This document shows positions 17,050 to 26,071 of a stretch of DNA of 64,000 nt, piece by piece; position 1 is the stretch's first letter, and every line of letters starts with the position of its first letter. Source of the stretch: Chloroflexota bacterium (GTDB lineage: Bacteria > Chloroflexota > UBA6077 > JACCZL01); NCBI GenBank assembly GCA_020850535.1, contig JADZEM010000217.1:46017-110016 (forward strand). The letters run 5' to 3'. Under the pieces are notes generated by a model, which was not told where the DNA came from, searched no databases, and worked only from the letters and a program-made list of their open reading frames with translations. The position numbers and the translations under genes were made by a program.

Positions 17050-18489
17050 GTGCGACACTCGCGCATGCCCGATGCCGCCGTCGACCGCTACCGCTGGGTG
17101 GCGCTCGCCGTCGTCAGCTTCGGGACGCTGGCCGTCCACCTGGACACGACCGTCAACGTGGCGCTGCCGGCGATGGCGGCAGCGCTCGACGTGCCGATCT
17201 CCACGCTCCAGTGGATCATCATCGGCTACGTGCTGACGACGGCCAGCACGCTGGTGGGCGTCGGACGGCTGGCCGACCTGTACGGCCGCCATGCGGTCTG
17301 GAACTGGGGGGTGCTGGCGCTCGGCATTGCGCTGGTGCTGGTGGGCTTCTCGCAAGACATCGTGATGCTGGTGGCGTGCCGCATCCTGCAGTCGTTCGGC
17401 GCGACGATGATCTACGCCGCCGGGCCGGCCATCGTCACCGAGGTGTTTCCCCACGCCGAGCGGGGGAGGGCGCTCGGCATCATGACGATGGCCGGCCAGC
17501 TCGGCATGGCCATCGGCCCGCTGTTCGGCGGGTGGCTGGTCGGCACGTTCGGCTGGCCCGCCATCTTCTGGGGCCGCGTGCCCATCGTGCTGCTGATCGC
17601 GCTGGCGTCCTGGCGGCTCGTGCGCGCGGGCCGCGCCCCGAAACGAGCCGCCCGGTTCGACCTGGCCGGGGCCCTGACGCTCGGGCCGGCGATGGTTGCG
17701 CTCCTGCTCGGCATCAACCGGGCCGGCCTGCTTGGCCCGCTCGACCCGCTGCCGCTCGGGCTGTTCGCCGCTGGCGCGCTGTTGCTGGCCGCGTTCGTCT
17801 GGACTGAGAGCCGGCTGGCCGCCCCGATGCTCGATCTTCGACTGTTCCGCAACCGCATGTTCGCCGCGGCCAACGCCATGAACCTGCTCAGCAACCTGAC
17901 GATGTTCGGCGTCTGGCTGCTGGTGCCGTTCTACCTGGTGGACGGGTTGAAGCTCGCGCCGCTGACGGCCGGGCTGTTCCTGAGCAGCGTGCCGATTGCC
18001 ACCGCGCTCGTCTCGCCGCTGGCCGGCTGGCTGTCCGACCGCGTCGGCCCTGCGCGCCTGTCGCTGGTCGGGCTGGTGGTACAGGTCAGCGCCCTGTTCG
18101 CCATCGCGCGGCTGGACGGCCAGAGTGCGCCGTGGCAGGTCGGCGGCGCGCTGATCCTGCTGGGCATCGCCACGGGCCTGTTCATGGCGCCGAACCTGAG
18201 CTTCATCATGGGCGCGGTCCCGCCGGATCAGCTTGGCGTGGCGGGCGGCGTGGTGACCACCATGCGGAGCCTCGGCGTGGTCACCGGCGTCGCGCTGTTG
18301 ACGGCGATCTACACGGCTCGTTCGGCCGAGCTCGGCGCACCGGGCGGTGGCCTGGGTGGCACGTTCTCGGTCGCGGCGTTTCAGGGCGCGTTCACGTTTG
18401 CAGCCGTGCTCTGCCTGGCGGCCGTCGCGCTGGCATCGGTGCGCGGCAGGCTGCCCGGGTCGCACGCGACAGAACGCGAGCTTCGGTAG
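17050..18489 (+). CDS. MFS transporter, DHA2 (14-TM, EmrB/QacA) drug:H+ antiporter family
   Basis: A 479-residue integral membrane exporter. Signature segments are the TM1 motif LAVHLDTTVNVALPAM (Asp in TM1, typical of DHA2), motif A GRLADLYGRHAVW, motif C-like MAGQLGMAIGPLFGGWL, and a second motif A GWLSDRVGPARL in the C-half. About 14 hydrophobic segments can be counted. The family expels drugs or metabolites in exchange for protons. The start may be GTG at 17050 (GGGTGG upstream) or ATG at 17065. There is no adjacent TetR-type repressor, so regulation and substrate are unknown. Confidence 0.93.
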   Translation: MRHSRMPDAAVDRYRWVALAVVSFGTLAVHLDTTVNVALPAMAAALDVPISTLQWIIIGYVLTTASTLVGVGRLADLYGRHAVWNWGVLALGIALVLVGFSQDIVMLVACRILQSFGATMIYAAGPAIVTEVFPHAERGRALGIMTMAGQLGMAIGPLFGGWLVGTFGWPAIFWGRVPIVLLIALASWRLVRAGRAPKRAARFDLAGALTLGPAMVALLLGINRAGLLGPLDPLPLGLFAAGALLLAAFVWTESRLAAPMLDLRLFRNRMFAAANAMNLLSNLTMFGVWLLVPFYLVDGLKLAPLTAGLFLSSVPIATALVSPLAGWLSDRVGPARLSLVGLVVQVSALFAIARLDGQSAPWQVGGALILLGIATGLFMAPNLSFIMGAVPPDQLGVAGGVVTTMRSLGVVTGVALLTAIYTARSAELGAPGGGLGGTFSVAAFQGAFTFAAVLCLAAVALASVRGRLPGSHATERELR

Positions 18490-18617
18490 CACTGGTTTCC
18501 TGAGAGGACTCGGGATTCCGCGTGCGCCCCTCCCGCGCTGCTGTACGATGCCCGTGGTCTATCCGGCGTCGAGCAGGCCGCTCGGCGCGACACGACGTGC
18601 ATGGGAGGCAAGCGACG

Positions 18618-19430
18618 ATGGCTGAGGCAGGCAGGCCACTGGCAGGTACGCCGCTGGCAGGGAAGCTGGCGCTGGTCACGGGCGCTGGGATGGGCATCGG
18701 GCAGGGGATCGCCCTGGAGCTGGCGCGGCAGGGCGCAGACGTGGTCGTGCACTACGCCGGCAGCGAGCAGGGCGCACGCGACACCGTCGCCCAGATTCAG
18801 GGGCTGGGTCGTCGGTCGGCGGCGGTCCAGGGGCGGCTGGGCGACATCGACGCCTGCCGTCGGGTGGTGGGTGAGGCGGTCTCGGCGCTCGGCGGCCTGG
18901 ACATCCTGATCAACAACGCTGGCGTGACGCGAGCGCTCGATTTCCTCGACACCACGCCCGAGATCTACAACGAGGTCTTCGATCTCAACATGCGTGGCTA
19001 CTTCTTCTGCGCCCAGGAAGCCGTCCGCAGCATGCTGACGCGGGGCGGCGGCGCGATCGTCAACATCACGTCGGTGCATGGCGGCGGCGGCTTCCCGCGC
19101 CACGCGGCGTACGCCGGCACCAAGGGCGCGATCATCGCCTTCACCAGGACGCTCGCCATCGAGCTGGCGTCGCGGCACGTCCGCGTCAACGCGGTCGCGC
19201 CCGGCGTGGTCGAGGTGCCGCGCTACTTCGACATTCCGGACTACACCCGCGAGTTCGGCGACTCGATGGTGCCCTGGGGGCGTGTCGGGACGCCCGGCGA
19301 CATCGGGAACGTCGTTGCGTTTCTGGCGTCGGATGCCGCCGACTGGGTGACCGGCCAGACGCTGTACGTTGACGGCGGCACCAACGCCCGCATGGGGCTG
19401 TGGTGGGACCAGGGGGACAAGGCGCAGTAA
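18618..19430 (+). CDS. Short-chain dehydrogenase/reductase (FabG-like SDR)
   Basis: A 270-residue classical SDR. The cofactor motif TGAGMGIG, the NNAG motif, the catalytic Ser in ITSVHG, the YxxxK pair in YAGTK and the C-terminal TGQTLYVDGG are all present. The ATG at 18618 follows GGAGG at 9 nt. The Arg/Asp pattern after the second strand (HYAGSEQGA) does not clearly fix NAD or NADP. A trimmed 8-residue N-terminal repeat (PLAGTPLAGKLAL) precedes the fold. It likely oxidises a sugar or hydroxyl compound; the substrate is unknown. The neighbours at 19686-23408 suggest a small catabolic locus. Confidence 0.92.
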   Translation: MAEAGRPLAGTPLAGKLALVTGAGMGIGQGIALELARQGADVVVHYAGSEQGARDTVAQIQGLGRRSAAVQGRLGDIDACRRVVGEAVSALGGLDILINNAGVTRALDFLDTTPEIYNEVFDLNMRGYFFCAQEAVRSMLTRGGGAIVNITSVHGGGGFPRHAAYAGTKGAIIAFTRTLAIELASRHVRVNAVAPGVVEVPRYFDIPDYTREFGDSMVPWGRVGTPGDIGNVVAFLASDAADWVTGQTLYVDGGTNARMGLWWDQGDKAQ

Positions 19431-19685
19431 GCTCAGAGCGGGGGAAGCGGGAGATCCGGCCCCTTTGCCCTCGTCCTCGCGCTCCGTGCACCGTCAGCAT
19501 TCGGCCCGTCACTCTCCGCTGCGCCCTCTCGTTGTCCACCGTCGAGTCCGAGTTGCGGGAAGTGGAGAGTCCGCGCCTCTGCTCATGCCATCTTCTTGCG
19601 ACTAGTCCGTCGCGGGCTCTGGGAGCTACCCTCTCAGGTGTGCAGCGCGACGGTACGCTCGCGGCATGATGAGGGAGTCTTCACG

Positions 19686-21605
19686 ATGACCGTCGATCCT
19701 GCCCTGTCCGGTGCTACGCGTGCGGTAGCTGAACGGTGGTTCGCGGCGCTGACCGGCGGCGACATCCCCACCGCGCTGGCGTGTCTCGACGCCGACGTCG
19801 AGTGGATCAACTACAAGCCAGTTCCCGGCTACAACGACGCGATGCCCTGGATCGGCACGCAGCGCGGCCCCGACGCGGTATTGGCCTCGCTCAAGGTGTT
19901 CGTTGGCGTCTGCCAGGCGCGGGACGAACGGCTGGTGACGCTCGCCGTGGACGGCGAGAGCGCCGCTGGCGTGATCGCCGAGCGGGGCATCGTCTGTGCG
20001 ACCGGGCTGCCGTATGAGATCGAGTTCATCCAGTGGCTGACGGTGCGCGGCGGCAAAATCGTTCGCTGGAAGTCGTACACTGACCCGTCGTCTATCGTGC
20101 GGGCGATCCACGGCGATCGCGATCCGGCGTGGGCGGGAGCCGACACGCTCACTGCCCGCACCGACGCGACGATTCGGGCCTGGCTGGATGCGATGGTGCG
20201 CGGCGACGGCGACGCAGTCGTGGCCGGGCTGGCCGACGACGTGGAGATGATCACGCCGCGCGAGCAGGACGATGCGATCATCCCCTACGTCGGCACGAAA
20301 TCCGGCAAGCCGGCCGTCCTGGCGATGTTCGGCGAGCGCTCAAAGATCGTCGAGACGGTCAGCTGCGAGGTGCAGTCGGTCGGGGCGCAGGATGAGCGGG
20401 CCTGGGCGAGCGTGACGACCCGTGAGCGATACCTGCCGACCGGCCAGGAGTTCACCATCCAGGCCAGCCACCACTTCGAGCTGGACGAGGCCGGGCGCAT
20501 CCGTCGCTGGCGCTCGTTCTTCGATCCGAATCCCGAGGTGGACGCGCTGCGCGCCGCCGAGTCTCCCGCTCTGATCGCCGCCGTCTGGGCTGGCAACGCC
20601 GATGCTGTCCGGTCGCTGCTCGCCGATGGCGCGGACGCACGTGCTCGCGATGCCGAGTCCGGCCTGACGGTGCTGCAGATCGCGGCCGGCGAGGCGAAGC
20701 CTGAGATCGTCAGGCTGCTGCTGGACGCCGGCGCGGACGTTCATGCTGCTGACAGCCGGGCGGGCGGCTCGGCGCTGCACAAGGCCTGTCAGGGCGGCAG
20801 CGTCGAGGTGGTCCAGATGCTGCTCGACGCCGGCGCGTTCGTGGACTGCGTCGCGCCGACGACGGGCCACACGCCGCTGATGGACGCGCTGTGGTTCAAG
20901 TTCCCGGACGTCGTCGAATTGCTGCTGGGGCGCGGGGCGACACTCAACCTCTCGACGCACTACGGCTTCTCGTTGATGGATCATCTCAAGTACGAGCTGA
21001 ACGTCAACACGCGCGGCAAAGAGCTGCTGGTGCGGTCTGATGCGATGGTGCAGCAGCGGCTCCAGAACGACCGCGACCTTGCCGCTCACCAGGTGCTGAT
21101 GAAGGCTGTGGTGGCGAAGGATGAGGCGGGTGTGCGGTCGGCGCTCGCTGCCGGCGCGGACGTGAACGAGCGCTTCCCACTCGTGAACGGCTTCAACGAC
21201 GGCCACACCCCGCTGCATGTGGCCTCACGGGACGGCACCCCGGAGATCGTGGCCCTGCTGCTGGCCGCCGGCGCGGACGTGAACGCCGTCGAGCCGTGCT
21301 TTCAGGCCGTGCCGCTCCACAAGGCCGTCTACAACGGCCACGCCGACATCGCGCGGCTGCTGGCTGCCCATCCGGGCATCAACCTCGATTTCCAGGGTGG
21401 CACTAACGGCTACACCGGCCTCCACGATGCCCTCTGGCACGGCTACGCTGACTGCGCCCAGGTGCTGGTGGACGCTGGCGCGCGCCTCGACCTGCGCGGC
21501 CACGACGGCAAGACGCCGCTCGACCTCGCCACCGAAGTGCTCGGAGTGGAGCACCCGCTGACCGTCGCCATCCAGGCCCGCATCGCCACGACGGCAGCGG
21601 CCTGA
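19686..21605 (+). CDS. Two SnoaL/NTF2-like domains fused to an ankyrin-repeat array
   Basis: A 639-residue cytoplasmic protein with an unusual architecture. Residues about 8-135 form one SnoaL-like (NTF2 fold) domain (WFAALTGGDIPTALACLDADVEW...VRGGKIVRWKSYTD). Residues about 155-285 form a second (IRAWLDAMVRGDGDAVVAGLADDVEM...DEAGRIRRWRSFFDP). From about 295 there are at least seven ankyrin units, with repeated motifs like VRLLLDAGADVHAAD, VQMLLDAGAFVDC and ALLLAAGADVNAV. A non-repeat helical break lies around 435-475. The ATG at 19686 follows GAGGGAG at 9 nt. SnoaL domains are small-molecule cyclases, isomerases or binding pockets; ankyrins bind proteins. The joint role is unknown. Confidence 0.85.
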   Translation: MTVDPALSGATRAVAERWFAALTGGDIPTALACLDADVEWINYKPVPGYNDAMPWIGTQRGPDAVLASLKVFVGVCQARDERLVTLAVDGESAAGVIAERGIVCATGLPYEIEFIQWLTVRGGKIVRWKSYTDPSSIVRAIHGDRDPAWAGADTLTARTDATIRAWLDAMVRGDGDAVVAGLADDVEMITPREQDDAIIPYVGTKSGKPAVLAMFGERSKIVETVSCEVQSVGAQDERAWASVTTRERYLPTGQEFTIQASHHFELDEAGRIRRWRSFFDPNPEVDALRAAESPALIAAVWAGNADAVRSLLADGADARARDAESGLTVLQIAAGEAKPEIVRLLLDAGADVHAADSRAGGSALHKACQGGSVEVVQMLLDAGAFVDCVAPTTGHTPLMDALWFKFPDVVELLLGRGATLNLSTHYGFSLMDHLKYELNVNTRGKELLVRSDAMVQQRLQNDRDLAAHQVLMKAVVAKDEAGVRSALAAGADVNERFPLVNGFNDGHTPLHVASRDGTPEIVALLLAAGADVNAVEPCFQAVPLHKAVYNGHADIARLLAAHPGINLDFQGGTNGYTGLHDALWHGYADCAQVLVDAGARLDLRGHDGKTPLDLATEVLGVEHPLTVAIQARIATTAAA

Positions 21606-21694
21606 CACGTTCCCGTCGTCGGCGCTGGCGTGAGGCTGGCGTCTCGCCGCGGCCGCCGCTTGCTGGCGGCACACGTCTGACCATGGAGTGAGGC

Positions 21695-22003
21695 ATGCTG
21701 TTCTACGTGCAGATGAAGTGGAACCACGAGGGCCGGATCAGCCTGGATGAGCTGTGGGACGTCGAGGCGCAGGAGGCCGAGCACGCCAAGGAGACCATCG
21801 ACTCCGGGATGGTCGTCGGGATCTGGAAGGTGGCGGCGCAGAAGCGGGTCATCGCCGTGGTGGACGTCGAGTCGATCGAGGATCTCGACCGGACGGCCCT
21901 CGGCCGCCTCCCGATGCGCGAGTACCTGGAGTTCGAGGTCGTGTGGGCGCTGCGCGACTACCTCGGGTTCGCGGAGGACGTGAAGAAGCACTACCGGGTC
22001 TGA
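21695..22003 (+). CDS. Muconolactone delta-isomerase-like small protein
   Basis: A 102-residue single-domain ferredoxin-like protein. The opening MLFYVQMKWNHEGRIS, the central GKV-type strand (GIWKVAAQKRVIAVVDVES) and the LPMREYLEFEV segment resemble the muconolactone isomerase family, which forms the enol-lactone isomer in catechol breakdown. The length is slightly above the family's usual 90-97 residues. A GGAGTGAGG site precedes the ATG. No other catechol-pathway genes are adjacent, so it may be a family member with a different substrate. It follows the SnoaL-ankyrin gene on the same strand after 89 bp. Confidence 0.65.
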   Translation: MLFYVQMKWNHEGRISLDELWDVEAQEAEHAKETIDSGMVVGIWKVAAQKRVIAVVDVESIEDLDRTALGRLPMREYLEFEVVWALRDYLGFAEDVKKHYRV

Positions 22004-22058
22004 CGCCACGCGAACCTTACGCTGGCCTGCTGGGAGGCCCTCTCCCCCGGGGCTGGGA

Positions 22059-22173
22059 AGGCCCTCACCCCCCGGCCCCCTCTCCCTGTGCGCGGGAGAG
22101 GGGGAGACACACGAGTCTGTTGTTCCTCCCCCTCTCCCGCGCACAGGGAGAGGGGGCCGGGGGGTGAGGGCCT
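22059..22173. repeat. Near-perfect 115-bp inverted repeat (about 47-bp arms)
   Basis: Arms at 22059-22106 and 22127-22173 are perfect or near-perfect reverse complements (core CCCTCTCCC, TGCGCGGGAGAGGGG). They enclose a short loop containing ACACACGAGTCTG. A shorter related piece lies just before it (about 22035-22055). It resembles widespread GC-rich REP elements. It lies between two co-directional genes and may also end transcription after 22003, but it lacks a T tract. Confidence 0.9.
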
Positions 22174-22256
22174 CCTCTCGGTCGAATCGGCGCCCTCCGA
22201 CGAACGCTGTGTCGAAGGTGCTACCCTGCCGGCATCCGAAGGGGAGGTACCTCGGC

Positions 22257-23408
22257 ATGAAGGTCACCAGCGTCGAGACGTTCCTGGTTCACCCGGGGCG
22301 TCGCGGCAAGAACCTGCTGTTCGTCAAGGTCAACACCGACGACGGCATCCACGGCTGGGGCGAGGCGTACACCCAGTCTGACCGCGACCGCTCGATTGAG
22401 GTCACCATCCACGAGCTGGCCCGCTACCTGGAGGGCCGCGATCCGTGGGCCATCAAGCATTTCACGCACTGGGCCTACAACGACTTCCTCGGGAAGCGCG
22501 GCTCGATGGAGTGCTACTCGGCCATCAGTGGCCTGGAGCACGCGCTCTGGGACATCTGCGGCAAGGCGGCCGGCCAGCCGGTCTACAACCTGCTTGGCGG
22601 GCCGTGCCGCGACAAGATCCGCGTGTACGCCAACGGCTGGGGCGACGGCGGCAAGGATCCCCACGCGACCGCTGCAAAGGCGTTGGAGCTGGTCGAGCAG
22701 GGGTTCACGGCGCTGAAGTGGGACCCGTTCCCGAACCCCTGGCGTGCGTACATCGACAAGGAGCAGGAGCAGCACGCCATCGACGGTGTCCGGATCATGC
22801 GCGAGACCGTCGGCCCGGACATCGACCTGATGGTTGAGGTCCATCGGCGGCTGGCGCCGATCAACGCGATTCGGGTCGCCAACGCCATCGAGGAGTACAG
22901 GCCGTACTGGTTTGAGGAGCCGGTCTCGGCCCGCAACCTCGACGCGATGGCCGAGGTTCGTAAGAAGATCAACCTGCCGATCATGACCGGCGAAGAGCTG
23001 TACACCAAGACCGAGTTCCGCGAGGTTTTCGAGCGGCGGTCGGCGGACATCCTCAACCCGGACGTCTGCAACGTCGGCGGCATCCTCGAGCTGAAAGAGA
23101 TCGCCGCGATGGCCGAGGCCCATCTCGTGGCGATGTCGCCGCACAACTACAACAGCACCATGCTCGGCCTCGCGGCGACGGTCCACGCCTCGGCCACGAT
23201 GCCGAACTTCCTCATCACCGAGTACTTCGTCAACTTCGAGGATCTCGGCAAGGTCATCGCGAAGCCGCCGCTGCTCCAGGAGGGCGGTTACGTGCCGCTG
23301 CCCAAGACCCCGGGCCTGGGCATCGACCTGGACGAGGACGCGCTGCGCGCCCACGCCTACGAGCGGTTCCCGATGCGCGGCATTCGGCAGTACCGCGACG
23401 AGCCCTGA
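22257..23408 (+). CDS. Enolase-superfamily sugar-acid dehydratase (D-galactonate dehydratase-like)
   Basis: A 383-residue mandelate racemase/muconate lactonizing family enzyme. GGGGAGG lies about 9 nt before the ATG. The capping domain (VTSVETFLVHPG...HGWGEAYTQSD) and barrel (LEHALWDICGKAAGQPVYNLLGG) are typical. The barrel carries FTALKWDPFP, the acidic metal ligand candidates in MVEVHRR, WFEEPV and TGEELYT, and the His of AMSPHNY. This set fits the D-galactonate or mannonate dehydratase subgroup, which makes a 2-keto-3-deoxy sugar acid. Substrate identity is not certain. A rho-independent-like hairpin follows at 23435. Confidence 0.88.
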   Translation: MKVTSVETFLVHPGRRGKNLLFVKVNTDDGIHGWGEAYTQSDRDRSIEVTIHELARYLEGRDPWAIKHFTHWAYNDFLGKRGSMECYSAISGLEHALWDICGKAAGQPVYNLLGGPCRDKIRVYANGWGDGGKDPHATAAKALELVEQGFTALKWDPFPNPWRAYIDKEQEQHAIDGVRIMRETVGPDIDLMVEVHRRLAPINAIRVANAIEEYRPYWFEEPVSARNLDAMAEVRKKINLPIMTGEELYTKTEFREVFERRSADILNPDVCNVGGILELKEIAAMAEAHLVAMSPHNYNSTMLGLAATVHASATMPNFLITEYFVNFEDLGKVIAKPPLLQEGGYVPLPKTPGLGIDLDEDALRAHAYERFPMRGIRQYRDEP

Positions 23409-23434
23409 TCTCGTCCAGCCCTTGACGAACAGAA

Positions 23435-23460
23435 CGCCCGGGACGGGTTCGTCCCGGGCG
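23435..23460 (+). terminator. Intrinsic terminator-like hairpin after the dehydratase gene
   Basis: A perfect 10-bp stem (CGCCCGGGAC, 23435-23444, with GTCCCGGGCG, 23451-23460) and a 6-nt loop. It lies between the convergent genes ending at 23408 and 23511. There is no long T tract, so efficiency is uncertain; it could serve both directions. Confidence 0.6.
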
Positions 23461-23510
23461 CGCTGCTCGCCTGGCCGGCAACGACGTGTCACGCATCGCG
23501 TGCGTCGATC

Positions 23511-23804
23511 CTACTTCAGCTCCGTCTCGACGAAGATGACCTCGAAGGCGTTCTCGTTGACGACCTCGTGCTCGGTACCGGCCGTTCGCGTGTACGACTG
23601 GCCGGCCACGAGGTTGCCTGCCATCTCGCCATCTGACAGCAGGATGCGGAGTGTCGCGGTCCTCATCGGCACCACCACGTAGTCGAACTCGTGACGGTGA
23701 AAGCCGGTCGTCGTGCCGGGCGGGAAGCGCCATTCGGTGACGCGCACCCGCGCGTTGTCGATCTGGACGGTCGGGATCGCTGGCGGTCGAGACGCTGCGC
23801 TCAT
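23511..23804 (-). CDS. Cupin-domain protein
   Basis: A 97-residue single cupin_2 domain. Motif 1 resembles PGTTTGFHRHEFDYVVV (two His and a Glu as metal ligands), and motif 2 lies in AGTEHEVVNEN (third His). The start at 23804 (MSAASRPPA) has GGAGG 7 nt upstream and is preferred to an in-frame extension further upstream. Such proteins bind a divalent metal and act as small-molecule isomerases, dioxygenases or binding proteins. It is 89 bp downstream of the beta-lactamase-fold gene on the same strand. Confidence 0.88.
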   Translation of the reverse strand: MSAASRPPAIPTVQIDNARVRVTEWRFPPGTTTGFHRHEFDYVVVPMRTATLRILLSDGEMAGNLVAGQSYTRTAGTEHEVVNENAFEVIFVETELK

Positions 23805-23893
23805 CAGGAAGCCTCCCGCCAGATCGTACGAGCGACGCCGAGGAAGCTGCCAGCCGTCGCGGTGAGAACGGGGGGCAGCGGTGGTGAGTCCCC

Positions 23894-25045
23894 CTATGGC
23901 TCGACCAGCGCGCTGTGCACGATGTTGCTGATGCAGTCGAGGTGCCGCCGGATCCACTCGCCATCGCGCCGGCTGTTCTGGATGTAGGTGAACGACAGGC
24001 CGCTCGTCGGATCGGCCCAGGAGATCGACGAGCCGGCGCCGCCGTGCCCGAACGTCGACGCCGGCGCGAGCGTCCCCGTCATCCAGCCGATGGACGTGTC
24101 CCCGCGCAGGTAGACGCCGATCCCGCGATGCATCGGGACGCCCTGGCTGGTGTCCACACGGTCCCCGGTGTGGTTCTTCGTCGTGTACGCGATGGTGCGC
24201 GGTGAGAGCACCCGCTTCCCGTTGAGCGTCCCGCCCGCCAGCAGCATCTGGTAGAAGGCCGTGAGCGCCGGCGCCGTAGTGTAGCCACCGCCGCCCGGTC
24301 GACCGGCCGCCCGGCAGGCCGCCGAGTTCCAGTCGTCGCTCGGCGTCTGCCGGCCGTCCTCGAGGGTGTGCATGTCCACGCAGCGGCCCTGCTGGCGCTC
24401 CGGAACGCCGACGAGCAGGTCAGTGATGCCGATCGGATCGAGCAGTTGCTCGCGGATGACCGTTCGGTAGTCCTTGCCGGTCACGGCCTCGATCACCACC
24501 GCCGCCGTCCAGTGCGCCGACTCGCCGTGGTAGTGCATCCGCGAGCCGGGCGTCCATTCAAGTGTGAAATCGGCGACCTGCTGGCGCAGCACGTCGTGGT
24601 CGGCCCACGCTGCGGCTGTGACCTTCGAGTTCGGGTAGCCGCCCTGGTGGGTGAGCACCTGATAGAGCGTGATGTCGCCCTTGCCGTGCCGCGCGAACTC
24701 GGGGATGTAGGCTGACACCTTGTCGTCGAAGGCCAGCACGCCGCGCTCGACCAGCTGCCAGATCACCGACGTGGTGATGGGCTTGGTCTTCGAGAACATC
24801 AGCCAGAGGGTGTCGTCGGTGGCCGGCGCCCCGAGGCGGGCCTCCCCGAACGTCTTCGAGGCGGCGAGCTTGCCGTGTCGGGCCAGCGCGACCGCCGCGC
24901 CCGGGTACTGGCCGGCGTCGATGCCGGCCTGGACGGCCTGGTACAGCAGCTCCAGCCGCTCGGGATCGAGGCCGAGCGATTCGGGGCTGGCGCTCGGCAA
25001 TGGGTGGCCCGCCGCCCGGGCAGGCGAAAGTGTGGCGTCCGCCAT
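23894..25045 (-). CDS. Serine beta-lactamase-fold hydrolase (class C / esterase VIII type)
   Basis: A 383-residue protein without a signal peptide, so probably cytoplasmic. The SxxK motif is in MFSKTKPIT (Ser nucleophile and Lys), the second motif reads YHGES at the Tyr position (Tyr-x-Asn replaced by Tyr-His-Gly) and the third motif is GHGGAGS in place of KTG. That combination is typical of esterases of family VIII and related D-alanyl-type hydrolases rather than a true antibiotic-degrading enzyme. AAGGAG lies about 9 nt before the ATG at 25045. Substrate is unknown. Confidence 0.9.
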   Translation of the reverse strand: MADATLSPARAAGHPLPSASPESLGLDPERLELLYQAVQAGIDAGQYPGAAVALARHGKLAASKTFGEARLGAPATDDTLWLMFSKTKPITTSVIWQLVERGVLAFDDKVSAYIPEFARHGKGDITLYQVLTHQGGYPNSKVTAAAWADHDVLRQQVADFTLEWTPGSRMHYHGESAHWTAAVVIEAVTGKDYRTVIREQLLDPIGITDLLVGVPERQQGRCVDMHTLEDGRQTPSDDWNSAACRAAGRPGGGGYTTAPALTAFYQMLLAGGTLNGKRVLSPRTIAYTTKNHTGDRVDTSQGVPMHRGIGVYLRGDTSIGWMTGTLAPASTFGHGGAGSSISWADPTSGLSFTYIQNSRRDGEWIRRHLDCISNIVHSALVEP

Positions 25046-25128
25046 TGGTCGATGCTCCTTCCGGTGAGAGGGGCCGGTCGGCCGCCACCGGCCGGGCCAT
25101 CGGAGATCATACCGATGCGCGGTGCCGT

Positions 25129-25191
25129 CAGAGCGATTGCATGAAGGCGTCGCCGCGCAGGTTCGTCGGGGGCTGAAAAACCCCCGACCGG
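25129..25191. repeat. MITE-like dispersed repeat, copy 3 (one-ended)
   Basis: It begins CAGAGCGATTGCATG like the other copies and continues to a perfect 8-bp hairpin GTCGGGGG (25165-25172) and CCCCCGAC (25181-25188), with no recognisable right end before the amidase stop codon at 25193. Its position 2 bp from the stop codon suggests a role as the terminator of the amidase gene. Confidence 0.65.
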
Positions 25192-25192
25192 T

Positions 25193-26005
25193 CTAGAACT
25201 CCCGGGGGATCTCCAGGAAGCGCAGGATGCCGGCCGCGATGCCGCGCGCCGCCGCCTCCGGATCGACGAGCAGAATCTGCCGGTCCACGGCGCTCGTGAG
25301 GTAGCCGGCCTCCAGGATCGCGCTTGGCGTCCCCGGCGCGATGGCGTGGCAGTACCGCCGACTGTTGAAGGCGTAGTACGCCGTCATGCGCCGCGACGCG
25401 CCGACTGGATCTACTGGCAGAGCCGTGGCCGGTCCGTAGGTGTCGGTGATGGCGGCCATCAGCCGGTCGTCCGCCTCTGGCGTGGCTGACCATGCCGCGC
25501 GGCCCAGCTTGTAGCCCCGCCGGACGCCGGCCTCGTCGCCATCGGCGTGGATCGAGAGGAAGACGTGGGCCTTGTACTCCACCGGGATGGTGGACGGGAG
25601 GATGTCGACCACCACGCCGTGCGCGCGAAGGATCGTCGCCGTGCGCTCGGCGAGGTCGAGGTTGACCTCCCACTCCGCGCGACCGCCGCCGCTGGCGCCC
25701 GGCCCGAGGCCGCGCAGCTCAGCCGGCGTCTCCTCCACCCGCCAGTGTCCGGCCTGTAAGCCGACGCGCTTCGGGCCGGGCGGGTTGTAGACCTCGGCTG
25801 GCGGCAGCGGCTGGCGGTAACGGCCCCAGAAGCTCCCCCCGTTTGGATCGCCCGGCACGGGCGGTGGCGGCTCGTTCGGCCGCGAGCAGACCTCCTGCCC
25901 GAGCGGCGCGGCCAGTGCCTCGATGGGACGCATCGGCGCGAGCGGCACGGGCCCGAGCAGCGCGGCCACGGCGAGCGCGACAAGTGAGCGTGACAGGCGA
26001 TTCAT
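25193..26005 (-). CDS. N-acetylmuramoyl-L-alanine amidase (Amidase_3), exported
   Basis: A 270-residue zinc amidase that would cleave the bond between MurNAc and L-Ala in peptidoglycan, outside the cytoplasm. A signal peptide (MNRLSRSLVALAVAALLGPV) and a Pro-rich spacer (EPPPPVPGDP) precede the catalytic domain. Zinc ligands are in LQAGHWRVE (His), GRAEWEVNLDLAE (Glu) and FLSIHADGD (His); the catalytic Glu lies in AILEAGYLTS. The start at 26005 has GAGG 7 nt upstream. The divergent promoter region holds a palindromic 17-bp tandem array. Confidence 0.9.
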   Translation of the reverse strand: MNRLSRSLVALAVAALLGPVPLAPMRPIEALAAPLGQEVCSRPNEPPPPVPGDPNGGSFWGRYRQPLPPAEVYNPPGPKRVGLQAGHWRVEETPAELRGLGPGASGGGRAEWEVNLDLAERTATILRAHGVVVDILPSTIPVEYKAHVFLSIHADGDEAGVRRGYKLGRAAWSATPEADDRLMAAITDTYGPATALPVDPVGASRRMTAYYAFNSRRYCHAIAPGTPSAILEAGYLTSAVDRQILLVDPEAAARGIAAGILRFLEIPREF

Positions 26006-26071
26006 CCAGCACCTCGGGGGCGGGGTCGAGCCGACCGGCGAGCGTCGGCCCACCGCGGCAGACGATGCAAC

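Noticed and set aside
18549..18617. Start of the SDR gene at an upstream in-frame codon near 18522
   Set aside because: The extra residues are Arg-rich with no ribosome binding site, and the fold begins normally from 18618.
22059..22173. Gene terminator
   Set aside because: The arms are far too long and there is no T tract; a REP-type repeat explains it better, although it may still affect transcription.
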